Shown: positions 19,111 through 28,671, counted from the stretch's first letter. The stretch: DNA of 64,000 bases from Enterobacter sp. CC120223-11 (GCF_900215375.1 NZ_OBEF01000020.1:22043-86042); one strand, 5' to 3'. Numbers and translations: made by a program. Notes: generated by a model from the letters alone, not told the origin.

Positions 19111-19314
19111 TCAGTAGTTCACCTGGGTCGGGCCGCCGTTGTCGCCACGATCGTTGCGGGTCGGCTCGGTGCTCTGGGTTCCCGGATTGACCGGTTTCGT
19201 TGGCGGTGCAGCCGTTTTATCTGCCGGCGGGAAATAGAGCGGCCCCTTCAGGCCACACCCTGCCAGGGTCGTTAACGCAGCCAAAAGGATCAGCGGTCGA
19301 AAGAGATTGTTCAT
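19111..19314 (-). CDS. lptM: Small lipoprotein LptM (YifL)
   Basis: LptM (formerly YifL) is a small outer-membrane-associated lipoprotein that helps maturation of the LptD/LptE lipopolysaccharide translocon. The start MNNLFRPLILLAALTTLAGC at 19314 gives 67 residues with a clear lipobox LAGC (Cys near residue 20), then GLKGPLYFPP, the conserved LptM motif, and a Pro/Thr-rich tail. It precedes dapF and is divergent from cyaY. Confidence 0.93.
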   Translation of the reverse strand: MNNLFRPLILLAALTTLAGCGLKGPLYFPPADKTAAPPTKPVNPGTQSTEPTRNDRGDNGGPTQVNY

Positions 19315-19452
19315 GCTTAGCGTGCCTGTGGTTAATGCTTTCTGCTTTCTATCATCGCAGGAGAAGACGTAAAAGCAAGCGTTTAGCACCTGACTGCAAC
19401 CGGAATTGTTTCGCGTTATACTGCCGCCATCACCTGATAATGGAAAAGAACA

Positions 19453-19776
19453 ATGAACGACAGTGAATTTCATCGCCTCGCAGACCAGCTGTGGATGACC
19501 ATCGAAGAAAGTCTCGATAACTGGGATGGCGACAGCGATATTGATTGTGAGATTAACGGCGGCGTGCTGACGCTAAGCTTCGAGAACGGCAGCAAAATCA
19601 TCATCAACCGCCAGGAGCCGCTGCACCAGGTGTGGCTGGCAACCCGCCAGGGTGGCTATCACTTTGATCTGAAAGGAGATGAGTGGATTTGCGATCGCAG
19701 CGGTGGGCGATTCTGGGATCTGCTGGAACAGGCAGCGACGGCGCAGGCCGGGGAAGATGTCAGTTTCCGTAGGTAA
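19453..19776 (+). CDS. cyaY: Frataxin homologue CyaY
   Basis: CyaY is the bacterial frataxin, an iron-binding acidic protein that modulates the IscS cysteine desulfurase in Fe-S cluster assembly. The 107 residues begin [14 protein letters not shown] and include the acidic ridge ([19 protein letters not shown]) and the sheet motif [18 protein letters not shown]. It is divergent from lptM and convergent with cyaA, with a strong terminator just after the stop. Confidence 0.96.
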   Translation: MNDSEFHRLADQLWMTIEESLDNWDGDSDIDCEINGGVLTLSFENGSKIIINRQEPLHQVWLATRQGGYHFDLKGDEWICDRSGGRFWDLLEQAATAQAGEDVSFRR

Positions 19777-19781
19777 ACTGC

Positions 19782-19812
19782 AAAAACCTTCTTTATATGA
19801 AGGTTTTTTAGT
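19782..19812 (+). terminator. Intrinsic terminator after cyaY
   Basis: AAAAACCTTC, a 7-nt loop and GAAGGTTTTT followed by T. The A-tract and T-tract flank the stem symmetrically, so it can serve both cyaY and the convergent cyaA. Confidence 0.88.
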
Positions 19813-19816
19813 ATTT

Positions 19817-19844
19817 GCTCCCTCTCCCTGTGGGAGAGGGTCGG
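19817..19844. repeat. Short inverted repeat CCCTCTCCC/GGGAGAGGG between cyaY and cyaA
   Basis: CCCTCTCCCTGTGGGAGAGGG forms a 9-bp stem with a tight loop (19820-19840). Sequences of this form are widespread intergenic repeats in Enterobacter and related genera. I know it as a dispersed element but cannot count copies here, and this is the only one I noticed in the window. Confidence 0.5.
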
Positions 19845-19879
19845 CAGAGGGCATCAAACAGCAGGGGACGACTAAGAGA

Positions 19880-22426
19880 CTAAGAGAAGTACTGCTGTAA
19901 CAGCGGTGCCGCGGCATCCTGATTTGCAGGCGTGACGGCCGCAACGGCCTGAGCGCGGAACGGAATGACCTGCGCACGGTTGTCCACTTTCACAATCTGA
20001 TAGAACTGCGGCAGGTTGAAGTTGATAAAGCTTGAACCGTAGGTGAACCGGTCGTGCGACGAGGAGTAGAAGCGGCTGACGTCGCGCACCAGCTCCTCTT
20101 TGCTACCTTCGCAGTGGTGATAAACCTCCGCACGGTTGCTCTCATCCAGAATGTAGATGTTGAAGCCGTTGTCATCGCTGGTGTCTTCGAAGAAGAACTG
20201 AATGATCCCTTCGCTGGCAAACCCGTCCACCACCGGCGGCAGCTGAACGTGGTTGGTTTCCACCTGCACCGACAGCCCATGCAGCTTGTTGTGGGAAATC
20301 GCGCCGTAAAACTCTATAGCATTTTCCAGTTTCTGCACGGAAACGTTCAGGCGTTCGAAGAACAGGCCCCAGGTTTGCCCCGCCACGCGCAGCGCTTTGA
20401 AGCGCCCGGTTTCCTGACGGGTGCTGGAAAGGCGCAGCTCAATACACTCTGAAACCAGCTGCTGGACGCGGGTACGGATCAGGCCACGCAGGTGCTGGCT
20501 GTAGCAGAAGACTTCGACGCTGTCCGGCGGCGCAGCATCCTGATGCATTTTGCCGAGGATGGTTTTCAGCGCTTCAATCATCGCCTGCTCGCCGTTGAAG
20601 TGCAGCGTACGCACTTCGTTCCACGAGTTGCGGTAGAGCAGATCGACGCTGCCCACCAGGCAATTCTGTTCTTCGCCAAAGCTGAATACGTCGAGCTTAC
20701 GGAAATCGAAATGCACAACCTGATTGCGGAACGCCGCGGTCGGGTCATATTCAAGGTTGACGATAATCGCCAGATGACGAATTTCGCACGGGCTGTAGAG
20801 CGCTTTTGGCGTTGGTGCCGGCAGGCGCAGCGGGAAGTGGTGCGACACGTCGGCCACCATCTCCTGCAGCTTGGCCAAATCGGCAATGCCGTTGCCCTTA
20901 ATAAACAGGCGGGTACGGGACGTCAGCAGGCCGTTGAACCAGGCCCACGCCACCAGTTTATTAAGATAACGGTTATATTCCAGCGGCTGATGACTGACGA
21001 TCGATTCCATGTTCGGCGCACGGTTGTAAAGATACCAGCCTGTGCGGTTGGCACGGCCCGGCGGCACATGGATAAAGGTCAGATTCGGCTCGGAAAGGTC
21101 GGGGGAAATCTGCGGATTCACCAGCGTGACTTTCCCCGGCAGTGCTTCGAATGCGGCGTACAGCTTGCGGGTCAGCACGCCGATGTCCTGCGGGCTGGCG
21201 GAAACGCTGAGGTTGTTGCGGCGCGCGAAGCGAATCAGATTGCGGTAGCTCTGCATCATCGCGTCGAGCAACTCGTTGTGCGCGTCACGCACTTCGTCAA
21301 TCTTCCAGTTAGCGCGGTTATCGAGCATCGACAGGCGCTCTTCGCTCCAGCCCCAATCTTTCACTAACTGACCAACAACTTCACGACGCCAGCCTACACA
21401 AGCGCGCTCGCGGCTCAGTTTTTCACACACTTTCAGGTAGAAACATCGACGCACCAAATCCAGACGGGTGGTGTCATCAATGGCCTGCAGATAATCGGTG
21501 ACGCGTTCAAGCATCATGCAGTACGGATCGAGCCCGAAGGAGACAATCTCGCCGTCGTGCAGGCGCTGTTTAATGTCTTTCGCCAGCAGGCGGCTGTTCG
21601 GGTATTCCCAGGAATAGGCTTCGAGCAGCAGGGTCTTCAGCACCGCTTTGTACGGTGAGTCGATGCTTTTATACAGCTGCCACAGGCTCGCGCCGAAGTA
21701 CTCTTCCGCGGAGAGCGTGCTCAATCCGCCAAGGTCGAGCCATTCGTTTGGCGTCAGCACGCCCTGGGCATAGAGCTTCATGACGTACTCGTCGTAGTGC
21801 TCTTCTTCTTCGCAAGGCACCATATTCCACAGAATACGTTTGCCCGCGAGGCGCACGGCGGTACGGTAAAATTCGTCGAGCAATAAAATATGCTGCGTGG
21901 AGCCGCAGTCTTCACCGCCGAGGCTGCCGCTTTCGTTGTGACGGAAACGGTTTTCGTCGATCAGGAAGAAGCTGACCTCGACGCCAAGCGACGCGGCCCA
22001 GCTCTCCAGCAGGCTACATTTACGCTGCAGCAGCTGGCGCTCTTCGTTATCAAGCCAGGCCTGATGACAAACCCAGATATCAAGATCGGAAGAACAGCTC
22101 TGGCCAACAGAAGAGGTGCTGCCCATGGAGTAGACGCCGGTGATCGGCAGTTCACCTTTGGCGGTGTCCTGACGCGGCATACCGCGGTGCAGTTCCAGCT
22201 CATCAAGGTAGTGGCGTTGGGTTTCATCAGGCGTGTAGAGGCAAATGCCTTTGGGTACGTTACCGTCGAGGTAACCCGGCATCAGCGGATGGTGGTAGTG
22301 AAGCAATGTCGGCAGAAGACTGTAGACCTGCTGAAAAGCCGGCCCCATGGCAGCAAGCGCGCGATCCACACGCAATTGATTGATGGCATCCAGTCTCTGT
22401 TTCAGTGTCTCAATATAGAGGTACAA
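19880..22426 (-). CDS. cyaA: Adenylate cyclase CyaA (class I)
   Basis: CyaA makes cAMP from ATP in the cytoplasm and is the source of cAMP for CRP. The 848 residues match enterobacterial class I cyclases. The N-terminal catalytic domain carries [19 protein letters not shown], the nucleotidyltransferase motif with its aspartates. The C-terminal half is the glucose-sensitive regulatory domain regulated by EIIA-Glc. Translation starts at a TTG (protein begins [13 protein letters not shown]), the same weak start used in E. coli, which limits its synthesis. A CRP site lies upstream. Confidence 0.97.
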   Translation of the reverse strand: MYLYIETLKQRLDAINQLRVDRALAAMGPAFQQVYSLLPTLLHYHHPLMPGYLDGNVPKGICLYTPDETQRHYLDELELHRGMPRQDTAKGELPITGVYSMGSTSSVGQSCSSDLDIWVCHQAWLDNEERQLLQRKCSLLESWAASLGVEVSFFLIDENRFRHNESGSLGGEDCGSTQHILLLDEFYRTAVRLAGKRILWNMVPCEEEEHYDEYVMKLYAQGVLTPNEWLDLGGLSTLSAEEYFGASLWQLYKSIDSPYKAVLKTLLLEAYSWEYPNSRLLAKDIKQRLHDGEIVSFGLDPYCMMLERVTDYLQAIDDTTRLDLVRRCFYLKVCEKLSRERACVGWRREVVGQLVKDWGWSEERLSMLDNRANWKIDEVRDAHNELLDAMMQSYRNLIRFARRNNLSVSASPQDIGVLTRKLYAAFEALPGKVTLVNPQISPDLSEPNLTFIHVPPGRANRTGWYLYNRAPNMESIVSHQPLEYNRYLNKLVAWAWFNGLLTSRTRLFIKGNGIADLAKLQEMVADVSHHFPLRLPAPTPKALYSPCEIRHLAIIVNLEYDPTAAFRNQVVHFDFRKLDVFSFGEEQNCLVGSVDLLYRNSWNEVRTLHFNGEQAMIEALKTILGKMHQDAAPPDSVEVFCYSQHLRGLIRTRVQQLVSECIELRLSSTRQETGRFKALRVAGQTWGLFFERLNVSVQKLENAIEFYGAISHNKLHGLSVQVETNHVQLPPVVDGFASEGIIQFFFEDTSDDNGFNIYILDESNRAEVYHHCEGSKEELVRDVSRFYSSSHDRFTYGSSFINFNLPQFYQIVKVDNRAQVIPFRAQAVAAVTPANQDAAAPLLQQYFS

Positions 22427-22760
22427 GACATATCGCCTGATGTTAAACCTGAGTACTGCAAGGCGGTGTAAGGCCTGGAATACGAAGGCTTTTAGAATTT
22501 CAACAAGAACCGCTACCGTCAGTCGCCATGATGGTGGTGGTGCGGGCTAACAAACGGTTTAAAACGTGATCAATTTAACACCTTGCCGTTTGACCGTAAA
22601 GAAAGTTGCGCTACTCATTAGTTTAGCACCGATTAACGGCTGTAAATTCTTCGCCACGCCTTGGCTCGCCTGAATTTCAGATTTTCAAAAAACTCGAAAA
22701 CTAACATCCTTATAGCAACAATGTTAGGATGGCTGGCGGACGATAACGACGGTAACAAGC
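22427..22760. promoter_or_regulatory. Divergent cyaA-hemC promoter region
   Basis: This 334-bp region separates the divergent cyaA and hemC starts and must carry the promoters of both. A CRP-type site is present at 22561-22583. The stretch near 22660-22740 is AT-rich and could hold the hemC promoter. No gene is seen in it. Confidence 0.7.
22561..22583. promoter_or_regulatory. CRP site of the cyaA promoter
   Basis: CGTGATCAATTTAACACC fits the CRP consensus (TGTGA-N6-TCACA) with one good half-site (CGTGA) and a weaker one (TAACACC). The same sequence, read on the other strand, is the known CRP site of the E. coli cyaA promoter, by which cAMP-CRP represses cyaA. Confidence 0.75.
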
Positions 22761-23702
22761 ATGTTAGACAAAGTTTTAAGAATTGCCACACGCCAAAGTC
22801 CTCTCGCACTTTGGCAGGCACATTATGTGAAAGACAGGCTGATGGCGTGCCATCCAGGGCTCAGGGTTGAACTGGTGCCAATGGTCACGCGAGGCGATGT
22901 GATCCTTGATACGCCCCTGGCAAAAGTCGGTGGTAAGGGCCTGTTTGTCAAAGAGCTTGAACTTGCGCTGCTTGAAAACCGCGCCGATATCGCCGTGCAT
23001 TCGATGAAGGATGTCCCCGTGGAATTTCCACAGGGACTTGGCCTGACAACTATCTGCGAACGCGAAGATCCGCGTGATGCGTTTGTCTCAAACCACTTTG
23101 ATTCCATCGACGCCCTGCCGCCAGGCAGCGTGGTTGGCACGTCAAGTTTACGCCGCCAGTGCCAGCTGGCCGCCGAACGTCCGGATCTGCAGATTCGCTC
23201 TTTACGCGGCAACGTCGGTACGCGCCTGAGCAAACTCGATAATGGCGATTATGATGCGATTATTCTGGCAGTGGCCGGGCTGAAGCGCCTGGGTCTCGAA
23301 GACCGCATTCGACAGGCGCTTTCGCCTGAGCAATCCCTCCCTGCCGTTGGCCAGGGCGCGGTCGGCATTGAATGCCGCCTCGACGACGAACAAACCCACG
23401 CGCTGCTCGCTCCGCTCAATCATGCGGATACTGCCGTGCGCGTTTGCGCCGAGCGTGCGATGAACACCCGCCTCGAAGGAGGCTGTCAGGTGCCAATTGG
23501 CAGCTATGCTGAACTGAACAACGGTGAAATCTGGCTACGTGCATTAGTTGGCGCGCCGGATGGCAGCCAGATGGTACGCGGTGAACGTCGCGGCCCCGCC
23601 GATCAGGCTGAAGCCTTGGGCATTTCGCTGGCGGAAGAGCTGCTGAATAACGGAGCCCGCGAGATCCTCGCCGACGTCTATAACGGAGAAGCGCCCGAAT
23701 GA
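22761..23702 (+). CDS. hemC: Porphobilinogen deaminase HemC
   Basis: HemC joins four porphobilinogen units to hydroxymethylbilane in tetrapyrrole synthesis. The 313 residues begin [20 protein letters not shown], typical of the family, and include [11 protein letters not shown] and [11 protein letters not shown] (substrate-binding arginines). The dipyrromethane cofactor cysteine is in EGGCQVPIG near residue 242. It is the first gene of hemCDXY, overlapping hemD by 4 nt, and is divergent from cyaA. Confidence 0.97.
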   Translation: MLDKVLRIATRQSPLALWQAHYVKDRLMACHPGLRVELVPMVTRGDVILDTPLAKVGGKGLFVKELELALLENRADIAVHSMKDVPVEFPQGLGLTTICEREDPRDAFVSNHFDSIDALPPGSVVGTSSLRRQCQLAAERPDLQIRSLRGNVGTRLSKLDNGDYDAIILAVAGLKRLGLEDRIRQALSPEQSLPAVGQGAVGIECRLDDEQTHALLAPLNHADTAVRVCAERAMNTRLEGGCQVPIGSYAELNNGEIWLRALVGAPDGSQMVRGERRGPADQAEALGISLAEELLNNGAREILADVYNGEAPE

Positions 23703-24439
23703 GTATTCTGGTCACTCGCCCGTCTCCCCAGGGAGAAGAACTTGTCAGCCGCCTGCGCGCGCTGGGGCGAGAGGCCTGGAGCTTTCCGTTAATTGAATTT
23801 ACCCCCGGTCGCGAGCTGGCAACGCTTTCCGGGCATCTTGCGGATGTAAAGGAAGGTGATTTGCTTTTCGCCCTTTCGCAGCATGCCGTCGAATTCGCTC
23901 ACGCGCACCTGCAACAACAGGGGAAAAGCTGGCCGCCTGCGCCAGGCTATTTTGCCATCGGGCGAACCACTGCCCTCGCGCTGCATAAAGTCAGCGGCAT
24001 TGATGTTCGCTACCCGCTCGATCGGGAAATCAGCGAAGTCTTGCTACAATTACCGGAATTACAAAACGTTGCAGGAAAGAAGGCGCTTATCTTGCGCGGC
24101 AACGGTGGACGAGAGCTGCTTGGCGAAACGCTGCAAAGCCGCGGTGCGTACGTGACGTTTTGTGAATGTTACCAGCGCAGCCCACGTCATTATGACGGGG
24201 CGCAAGAAGCCATGCGCTGGCAATCCCGCGGCGTGACCCGACTGGTCGTGACCAGCGGTGAAATGCTGCAACAGCTTTGGGCGTTAATCCCACAATGGTA
24301 TCGCGAGGGTTGGTTGTTAAACTGCGAACTGCTTGTGGTGAGCGAGCGTCTGGTGCAACAGGCCCGGGAGTTGGGCTGGCGGAATATCAGGGTGGCCGAT
24401 AGCGCCGACAACGACGCGCTGCTGCGTGCTTTACAATAA
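23699..24439 (+). CDS. hemD: Uroporphyrinogen-III synthase HemD
   Basis: HemD closes hydroxymethylbilane to uroporphyrinogen III with inversion of ring D. The 246 residues match the enterobacterial length. The N-terminal [15 protein letters not shown] is the family signature, and [12 protein letters not shown] lies in the second domain. The sequence of this family is poorly conserved, but the 4-nt overlap with hemC and the following hemX make the assignment firm. Confidence 0.96.
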   Translation: MSILVTRPSPQGEELVSRLRALGREAWSFPLIEFTPGRELATLSGHLADVKEGDLLFALSQHAVEFAHAHLQQQGKSWPPAPGYFAIGRTTALALHKVSGIDVRYPLDREISEVLLQLPELQNVAGKKALILRGNGGRELLGETLQSRGAYVTFCECYQRSPRHYDGAQEAMRWQSRGVTRLVVTSGEMLQQLWALIPQWYREGWLLNCELLVVSERLVQQARELGWRNIRVADSADNDALLRALQ

Positions 24440-24460
24440 CTCTCAACATTGGAAGCCATA

Positions 24461-25654
24461 ATGACGGAACAGAAAGAGAACGCCGCCGTGGTTGAAGAGA
24501 CCAGGGAGGCCGTGGACACGACGCCACAGCCAGAAAATACGGAAAAAAAGAGCGCTGAGAAGAAAAACGGCAGCAGTAAAGCCCCTCTGGCGCTGAGCGT
24601 AATCGCGATTGCTATTGCGCTGGCCGCGGGTGCGGGCCTTTATGGCCTGGTGAAGCAGCAGGGTACCAGCCAGACGTCTGCCAATGACACGCTGGGCACT
24701 CAGGTCACCGCCCTGCAAAAAGCGCAGGAATCGCAGAAAGCAGAGCTGGAAGGCGTGATCAAACAGCAGGCAGACCAGCTGACGGCCGCGAAACAGCAGC
24801 AGGATGCGATGGCGAAACACCTTGATGAGCTGCAGCAAAAAGTCGCCACCATTTCCGGCAGCGATGCCAAAACCTGGCAGCTGGCGCAGGCCGATTTCCT
24901 CGTCAAACTGGCGGGCCGCAAGCTGTGGAGCGATCAGGACGTTACCACCGCCGCCGCGCTGCTGAAAAGTGCCGACGCAAGCCTGGCGGACATGAATGAC
25001 CCGAGTCTGATTAACGCCCGCCGCGCAATCACCGAAGACATCGCCAGCCTCTCCGGCGTGGCGCAGGTCGATTACGACGGCATCATCCTGAAAGTGAATC
25101 AGCTTTCAAATCAGATTGATAACCTGCGTCTGGCGGACAACACCGACGACGATTCCCCAATGGATTCTGACAGCGGCGAGCTTTCAAGCTCCCTCGGCGA
25201 GTGGCGCGTCAACCTGCAAAAGAGCTGGCAGAACTTTATGGACAGCTTTATCACCATTCGTCGTCGTGACGAAACGGCGGTACCGCTGTTGGCACCGAAT
25301 CAGGACGTTTACCTGCGCGAAAACATTCGCTCACGCCTGCTGGTGGCCGCTCAGGCAGTGCCACGTCATCAGGATCAAACTTACAAACAGGCGCTGGATA
25401 ACGTCTCCACCTGGGTTCGCGCGTACTACGACACCGATGATGCCACGACCAAAGCCTTCCTCGATGAGCTGGATGCGCTGAGTCAGCAGAGCATCAATAT
25501 GGACGTGCCGGAAACGCTGCAAAGCCAGGCGATTCTGGAAAAGCTCATGCAGACACGCGTGCGTAATTTGCTGGCGCAGCCGTCTGTTACACCAGGTGCC
25601 GAACCTCAGGCTGAAGCTGCACCTGCCGCCGCCGCCGCACCGCAGGGAGAATAA
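24461..25654 (+). CDS. hemX: HemX, membrane-anchored protein of the hemCDXY operon
   Basis: HemX was once called a uroporphyrinogen-III methyltransferase, but the enzyme activity is unproven and no SAM-binding motif is visible. The start [18 protein letters not shown] at 24461 gives 397 residues. A charged N-terminal tail of about 45 residues is followed by one membrane helix ([20 protein letters not shown]), a coiled-coil (around 80-135) and a large periplasmic domain. The C-terminus is Ala/Pro-rich ([12 protein letters not shown]), low complexity. hemY follows after 2 nt. Confidence 0.93.
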   Translation: MTEQKENAAVVEETREAVDTTPQPENTEKKSAEKKNGSSKAPLALSVIAIAIALAAGAGLYGLVKQQGTSQTSANDTLGTQVTALQKAQESQKAELEGVIKQQADQLTAAKQQQDAMAKHLDELQQKVATISGSDAKTWQLAQADFLVKLAGRKLWSDQDVTTAAALLKSADASLADMNDPSLINARRAITEDIASLSGVAQVDYDGIILKVNQLSNQIDNLRLADNTDDDSPMDSDSGELSSSLGEWRVNLQKSWQNFMDSFITIRRRDETAVPLLAPNQDVYLRENIRSRLLVAAQAVPRHQDQTYKQALDNVSTWVRAYYDTDDATTKAFLDELDALSQQSINMDVPETLQSQAILEKLMQTRVRNLLAQPSVTPGAEPQAEAAPAAAAAPQGE

Positions 25655-25656
25655 GT

Positions 25657-26853
25657 ATGTTGAAAGTATTATTGCTCTTTGCACTGCTGATCGCCGGGAT
25701 CGTGATCGGGCCGATCGTCGCCGGACACCAGGGCTACGTGCTGATCCAGACCGACAACTACAACATTGAAACCAGCGTCACCGGCCTGGTGATCATCCTG
25801 ATCCTGACCATGGTGGTGCTGTTCGCCATCGAATGGCTGCTACGCCGCATCTTCCGCACCGGGGCGCACACCCGTGGCTGGTTTGTCGGCCGCAAGCGTC
25901 GCCGCGCTCGGAAGCAAACCGAGCAGGCGCTGTTGAAGCTGGCAGAAGGTGATTACCAGCAGGTTGAAAAGCTGATGGCGAAAAATGCCGATCACGCAGA
26001 ACAGCCGGTGGTGAACTACCTGCTCGCGGCAGAAGCCGCCCAGCAGCGCGGGGACGAAATGCGCGCCAATCAGCATCTGGAGCGAGCAGCAGAAAGCGCC
26101 GGTAACGATTTGATCCCGGTCGAAATCACCCGCGTTCGTATTCAACTGGCCCGTAACGAAGATCATGCGGCACGCCACGGCGTAGATAAGCTGCTGGAAA
26201 TCTCTCCACGCCATCCGGAAGTGCTGCGCCTGGCCGAACAGGCCTACATCCGTACCGGCGCCTGGAGTTCGCTCCTCGACATCATTCCTTCCATGGCGAA
26301 AGCCAACGTGGGTGATGAAGCGCATCGTGATGCTCTGGAACAGCAGGCCTGGATTGGGCTGATGGAGCAGGCGCGTGCCGATCAGGGCAGCGATGGCCTG
26401 CGCGAGTGGTGGAAAAACCAGAGCCGCAAAACCCGCCAGCGCATTCCGCTGCAGGTCGCCATGGCCGATCACCTCATTGAGTGTGACGATCATGACACCG
26501 CCCAGCAGATCATCATCGACGGCCTGAAACGCCAGTATGACGATCGACTGCTGCTGCCGGTACCGCGCCTGAAAACCAACAATCCTGAACAGCTCGAGAA
26601 AGTGCTGCGCCAGCAGATCAAAAGCGTTGGCGATCGCCCACTGCTGTGGAGCACGTTGGGTCAGTCGCTGATGAAGCACGGCGAATGGCAGGAAGCGACC
26701 ATCGCCTTCCGTGCCGCGCTAAAACAGCGCCCGGATGCGTTTGACTACGCCTGGCTTGCCGACGCACTCGATCGCCTGCATCAGCCGGAGGAAGCAGCGA
26801 CTATGCGCCGCGATGGGCTGTTGCTGACGCTTCAGAACAACCCTCCTTCCTGA
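25657..26853 (+). CDS. hemY: HemY, inner-membrane TPR protein
   Basis: HemY is a conserved inner-membrane protein of late haem synthesis context. It is unrelated to the Bacillus HemY protoporphyrinogen oxidase despite the name. The 398 residues have two membrane helices (about 1-22 and 40-62), a basic cytoplasmic linker (GRKRRRARKQ) and a C-terminal row of tetratricopeptide-like repeats from residue 95 on. It begins 2 nt after hemX. A strong terminator follows its stop, ending the operon. Confidence 0.94.
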   Translation: MLKVLLLFALLIAGIVIGPIVAGHQGYVLIQTDNYNIETSVTGLVIILILTMVVLFAIEWLLRRIFRTGAHTRGWFVGRKRRRARKQTEQALLKLAEGDYQQVEKLMAKNADHAEQPVVNYLLAAEAAQQRGDEMRANQHLERAAESAGNDLIPVEITRVRIQLARNEDHAARHGVDKLLEISPRHPEVLRLAEQAYIRTGAWSSLLDIIPSMAKANVGDEAHRDALEQQAWIGLMEQARADQGSDGLREWWKNQSRKTRQRIPLQVAMADHLIECDDHDTAQQIIIDGLKRQYDDRLLLPVPRLKTNNPEQLEKVLRQQIKSVGDRPLLWSTLGQSLMKHGEWQEATIAFRAALKQRPDAFDYAWLADALDRLHQPEEAATMRRDGLLLTLQNNPPS

Positions 26854-26868
26854 GTGATTCTGTGACAA

Positions 26869-26896
26869 GGGGCCGATAAGGCCCCTTTCTTTTTTC
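26869..26896 (+). terminator. Terminator of the hemCDXY operon
   Basis: GGGGCC, loop GATAA and GGCCCC are followed by TTTCTTTTTT, a standard intrinsic terminator 16 nt beyond the hemY stop. Confidence 0.92.
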
Positions 26897-27026
26897 CGCA
26901 TCCCGTGCCAAAGTTTCCGCTCTGCTTCCTGCCTGCGAGCTTCCCAATGTAACGATTTCTTAGCTCTGTCCGTTTTCACTCACGCGTTTCATTGCGTGGA
27001 TAACGCTTTGCTGGAGATCGTCTCAT

Positions 27027-28232
27027 ATGAATTCTCTGCTGTTTGCGCTGCTGCGCGCACTGCGGAGCCATGCCTGGTTTCGTCTGCTGGCTTGCGCTTT
27101 TGTTTTGTCGTCGCTGGGTAATGGCCTGACGCAGGTGGTGGTTTTTGGCCAGCTCCTGCGCTGGCAGGCTTCGCCCACTCTACTAACCCTTGCCTGGCTT
27201 TTGGCCACCCTTCCCGGCTTTCTGGGCAGTCTGGCTGGCGAAAGGCTATGTCGTACTTTTCCGCCTTTGCAACTGCTTCTCCTTTGTGAACTGCTGGGCC
27301 TGTTCGCGCTGGTTATGCCATGGCAGGGAATCAATCTGCACAACATCCCTTTGCTGCTGGCCGTTCAGTCCGTTGAGTCACTCCTTGGGGGAATGGCATG
27401 GCCCGCTCTGGCGCTGACGTTTAAGCGCGGGCTGAGTGCGGAGGAGCTTCCGGCAGCCACCGCGATGGAAAACATGATCTTCGCCTCCCAGGTTTTGCTG
27501 GGTACCGGCATGGGCGTGCTGCTGTTCGGGCGAGTTAGCCCGCAGACGCTGCTGCTGGTTGATGCCCTTAGCTTTGTCGCCGCTGCGTGGCTACTGTGGC
27601 TTGCTTCACGGCAAACAACCATGCTCCCTGAAACACAGCAACATGCAGCCATGGTGTCGCCGCAATGGGAGACATTGAGCATCGTGCAAAAGCGGAGTCT
27701 GTTGCTGTTACCTTCGCTCGCGGCCGTTGGCGCTCCCGCTATGGCACTTTTGCCTGCCCTGGCCCAGCAAATGCGGCCGGAGGACAGCGCCGGCCTGGCA
27801 TTACCGCTACTGTTCAGCCGCAGCCTGGGGCAACTTTGCGGACCAATGCTGCTTAACAGCCAGAAGATGGTGGAATATACCCGTCGTAATCACCTGCTGC
27901 TGGGCTGCCTGGCGCTGTTTCTGCTGGCTTATATCTTAATGCCCACGCTGTCAGCTTTTACCGGCGCGTCGCTGGCGGCGATTTTCATCGCGCATCTGGC
28001 ATCAAACGTGGTTTTCGCTCTGGGAACATTCGGCGTGCTGCATCAGTTCGATGAGAAGGAGGTTTCGGGAGCCAGCGCGAAAGCCTGGCGATGGCAAACG
28101 ATCAGCGCAACCATCACAACCTCCATTGCCGTTCTGCTGACGGGTATGCTTGGGGCAGTTCACACACTCTGGTGTGTTTCATTTTGCTCGTTGATTCTGG
28201 TGGGAGGAATTCTATTCCGCTACCGGAATTAA
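27027..28232 (+). CDS. MFS transporter of unknown substrate
   Basis: The 401-residue protein is strongly hydrophobic, with about twelve predicted membrane segments, and resembles major facilitator superfamily efflux proteins. The loop between helices 2 and 3 contains GSLAGERLCRTF, near the usual MFS motif A position but without its conserved glycine-aspartate pattern. I cannot name a substrate or symbol. It lies 130 bp after the hemY terminator and ends about 5 nt before the 3' end of the convergent glmZ gene. E. coli K-12 has aslA/aslB in this interval, so the gene is accessory to that background. Confidence 0.82.
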   Translation: MNSLLFALLRALRSHAWFRLLACAFVLSSLGNGLTQVVVFGQLLRWQASPTLLTLAWLLATLPGFLGSLAGERLCRTFPPLQLLLLCELLGLFALVMPWQGINLHNIPLLLAVQSVESLLGGMAWPALALTFKRGLSAEELPAATAMENMIFASQVLLGTGMGVLLFGRVSPQTLLLVDALSFVAAAWLLWLASRQTTMLPETQQHAAMVSPQWETLSIVQKRSLLLLPSLAAVGAPAMALLPALAQQMRPEDSAGLALPLLFSRSLGQLCGPMLLNSQKMVEYTRRNHLLLGCLALFLLAYILMPTLSAFTGASLAAIFIAHLASNVVFALGTFGVLHQFDEKEVSGASAKAWRWQTISATITTSIAVLLTGMLGAVHTLWCVSFCSLILVGGILFRYRN

Positions 28233-28237
28233 CCCAT

Positions 28238-28273
28238 AAAAAAACGCCTGCTCTGAAATCAGGGCAGGCGTTA
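28238..28273 (-). terminator. Terminator forming the 3' end of GlmZ
   Basis: On the minus strand an 8-bp perfect stem (ACGCCTGC/GCAGGCGT) with a 12-nt loop is followed by TTTTTTT at 28238-28244. It also faces the end of the MFS gene but has only a short T-run in that direction. Confidence 0.9.
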
Positions 28274-28443
28274 AAACAGGTCTGATTGACAACAATTGGT
28301 GCTTCACTCAACGTTATGTCCATGGTGTCTGATGAGGCCGAAGCGACATCTGTCGGTGGACGATAAGCACCGTAAACGGCTCTGCGTCATTCCTGGATTT
28401 ATGAGGCGTAAACGCGAACATAAGAGATGGAATGAGCATCTAC
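28238..28443 (-). ncRNA. glmZ: Small RNA GlmZ (SraJ)
   Basis: GlmZ is an Hfq-binding RNA of about 207 nt that activates translation of glmS mRNA. It is cut by RNase E guided by RapZ, and GlmY protects it when glucosamine-6-phosphate is low. The minus strand starts GTAGATGCTCATTCC, as in E. coli GlmZ, and the 206 nt contain the conserved segments GACGCAGAGCCGTTTACGG, TCAGACACCATGGACA and AACGTTGAGTGAAGCACC. It ends in the terminator ACGCCTGC/GCAGGCGT plus seven U. It converges with the MFS gene and lies between the tRNA cluster and hemY, as SraJ does in E. coli. Recognised from memory of the E. coli sequence. Confidence 0.93.
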
Positions 28444-28453
28444 ACGGATATTA

Positions 28454-28470
28454 TTGCACAGGTTATGCCA
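28454..28470 (-). promoter_or_regulatory. Sigma-54-type promoter of glmZ
   Basis: On the minus strand TGGCATAACCTGTGCAA has the GG-N10-GC core of sigma-54 promoters (consensus TGGCAC-N5-TTGCA). The C of GC is 12 nt before the predicted GlmZ 5' end at 28443-28444, the required distance. AATAATAT just downstream could serve as an overlapping sigma-70 -10 element. In many Enterobacteriaceae glmY and glmZ have sigma-54 promoters activated by GlrR, whereas E. coli glmZ is described as sigma-70 only. Confidence 0.8.
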
Positions 28471-28521
28471 CTCTTGCACCCCTGAATATCAGGGAGTTAA
28501 GGTAATTCAGATAAATGGAGA

Positions 28522-28539
28522 TGTCGCTGAATAGCGACG
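28522..28539. promoter_or_regulatory. GlrR-like site, promoter-proximal
   Basis: TGTCGCTGAATAGCGACG matches the GlrR (YfhA/QseF) activator motif TGTC-N10-GACA at all but the last base. It lies about 60 bp upstream of the sigma-54 promoter core. Confidence 0.65.
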
Positions 28540-28584
28540 CCAGAATAATAAAAATATGAATCAACTTAAAATCAGAGAATTAGA

Positions 28585-28602
28585 TGTCGCCATACGGAGA
28601 CA
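28585..28602. promoter_or_regulatory. GlrR-like site, promoter-distal
   Basis: TGTCGCCATACGGAGACA fits TGTC-N10-GACA perfectly. It lies 63 bp beyond the first site (start to start) and about 120 bp upstream of the promoter core, a usual distance for a sigma-54 activator. The AT-rich stretch at 28541-28580 between the two sites could take an IHF-type bend. Confidence 0.7.
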
Positions 28603-28671
28603 TATTTCCCGGACAAGAATGACCGGAAAGAAAAGTTTATATCGTAGGAAGAAAATCTGAGTTCAGAATAG

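Noticed and set aside
20492..21367. A 291-codon ORF opposite cyaA
   Set aside because: It lies fully inside cyaA, has antisense composition and no recognisable domain.
24461..25654. HemX as a uroporphyrinogen-III C-methyltransferase
   Set aside because: The old name persists in databases, but the sequence shows one membrane helix, a coiled-coil and a periplasmic domain, with no SAM-binding methyltransferase motifs.
28325..28350. Hammerhead-ribozyme-like words (CTGATGAG followed by CCGAAG)
   Set aside because: The bases lie within GlmZ, where this segment is conserved for other reasons, and no matching stem II or cleavage core is present.
28296..28505. A 69-codon plus-strand ORF beyond the MFS gene
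   Set aside because: It lies opposite GlmZ and its promoter, has no family resemblance and uses no clear ribosome-binding site.
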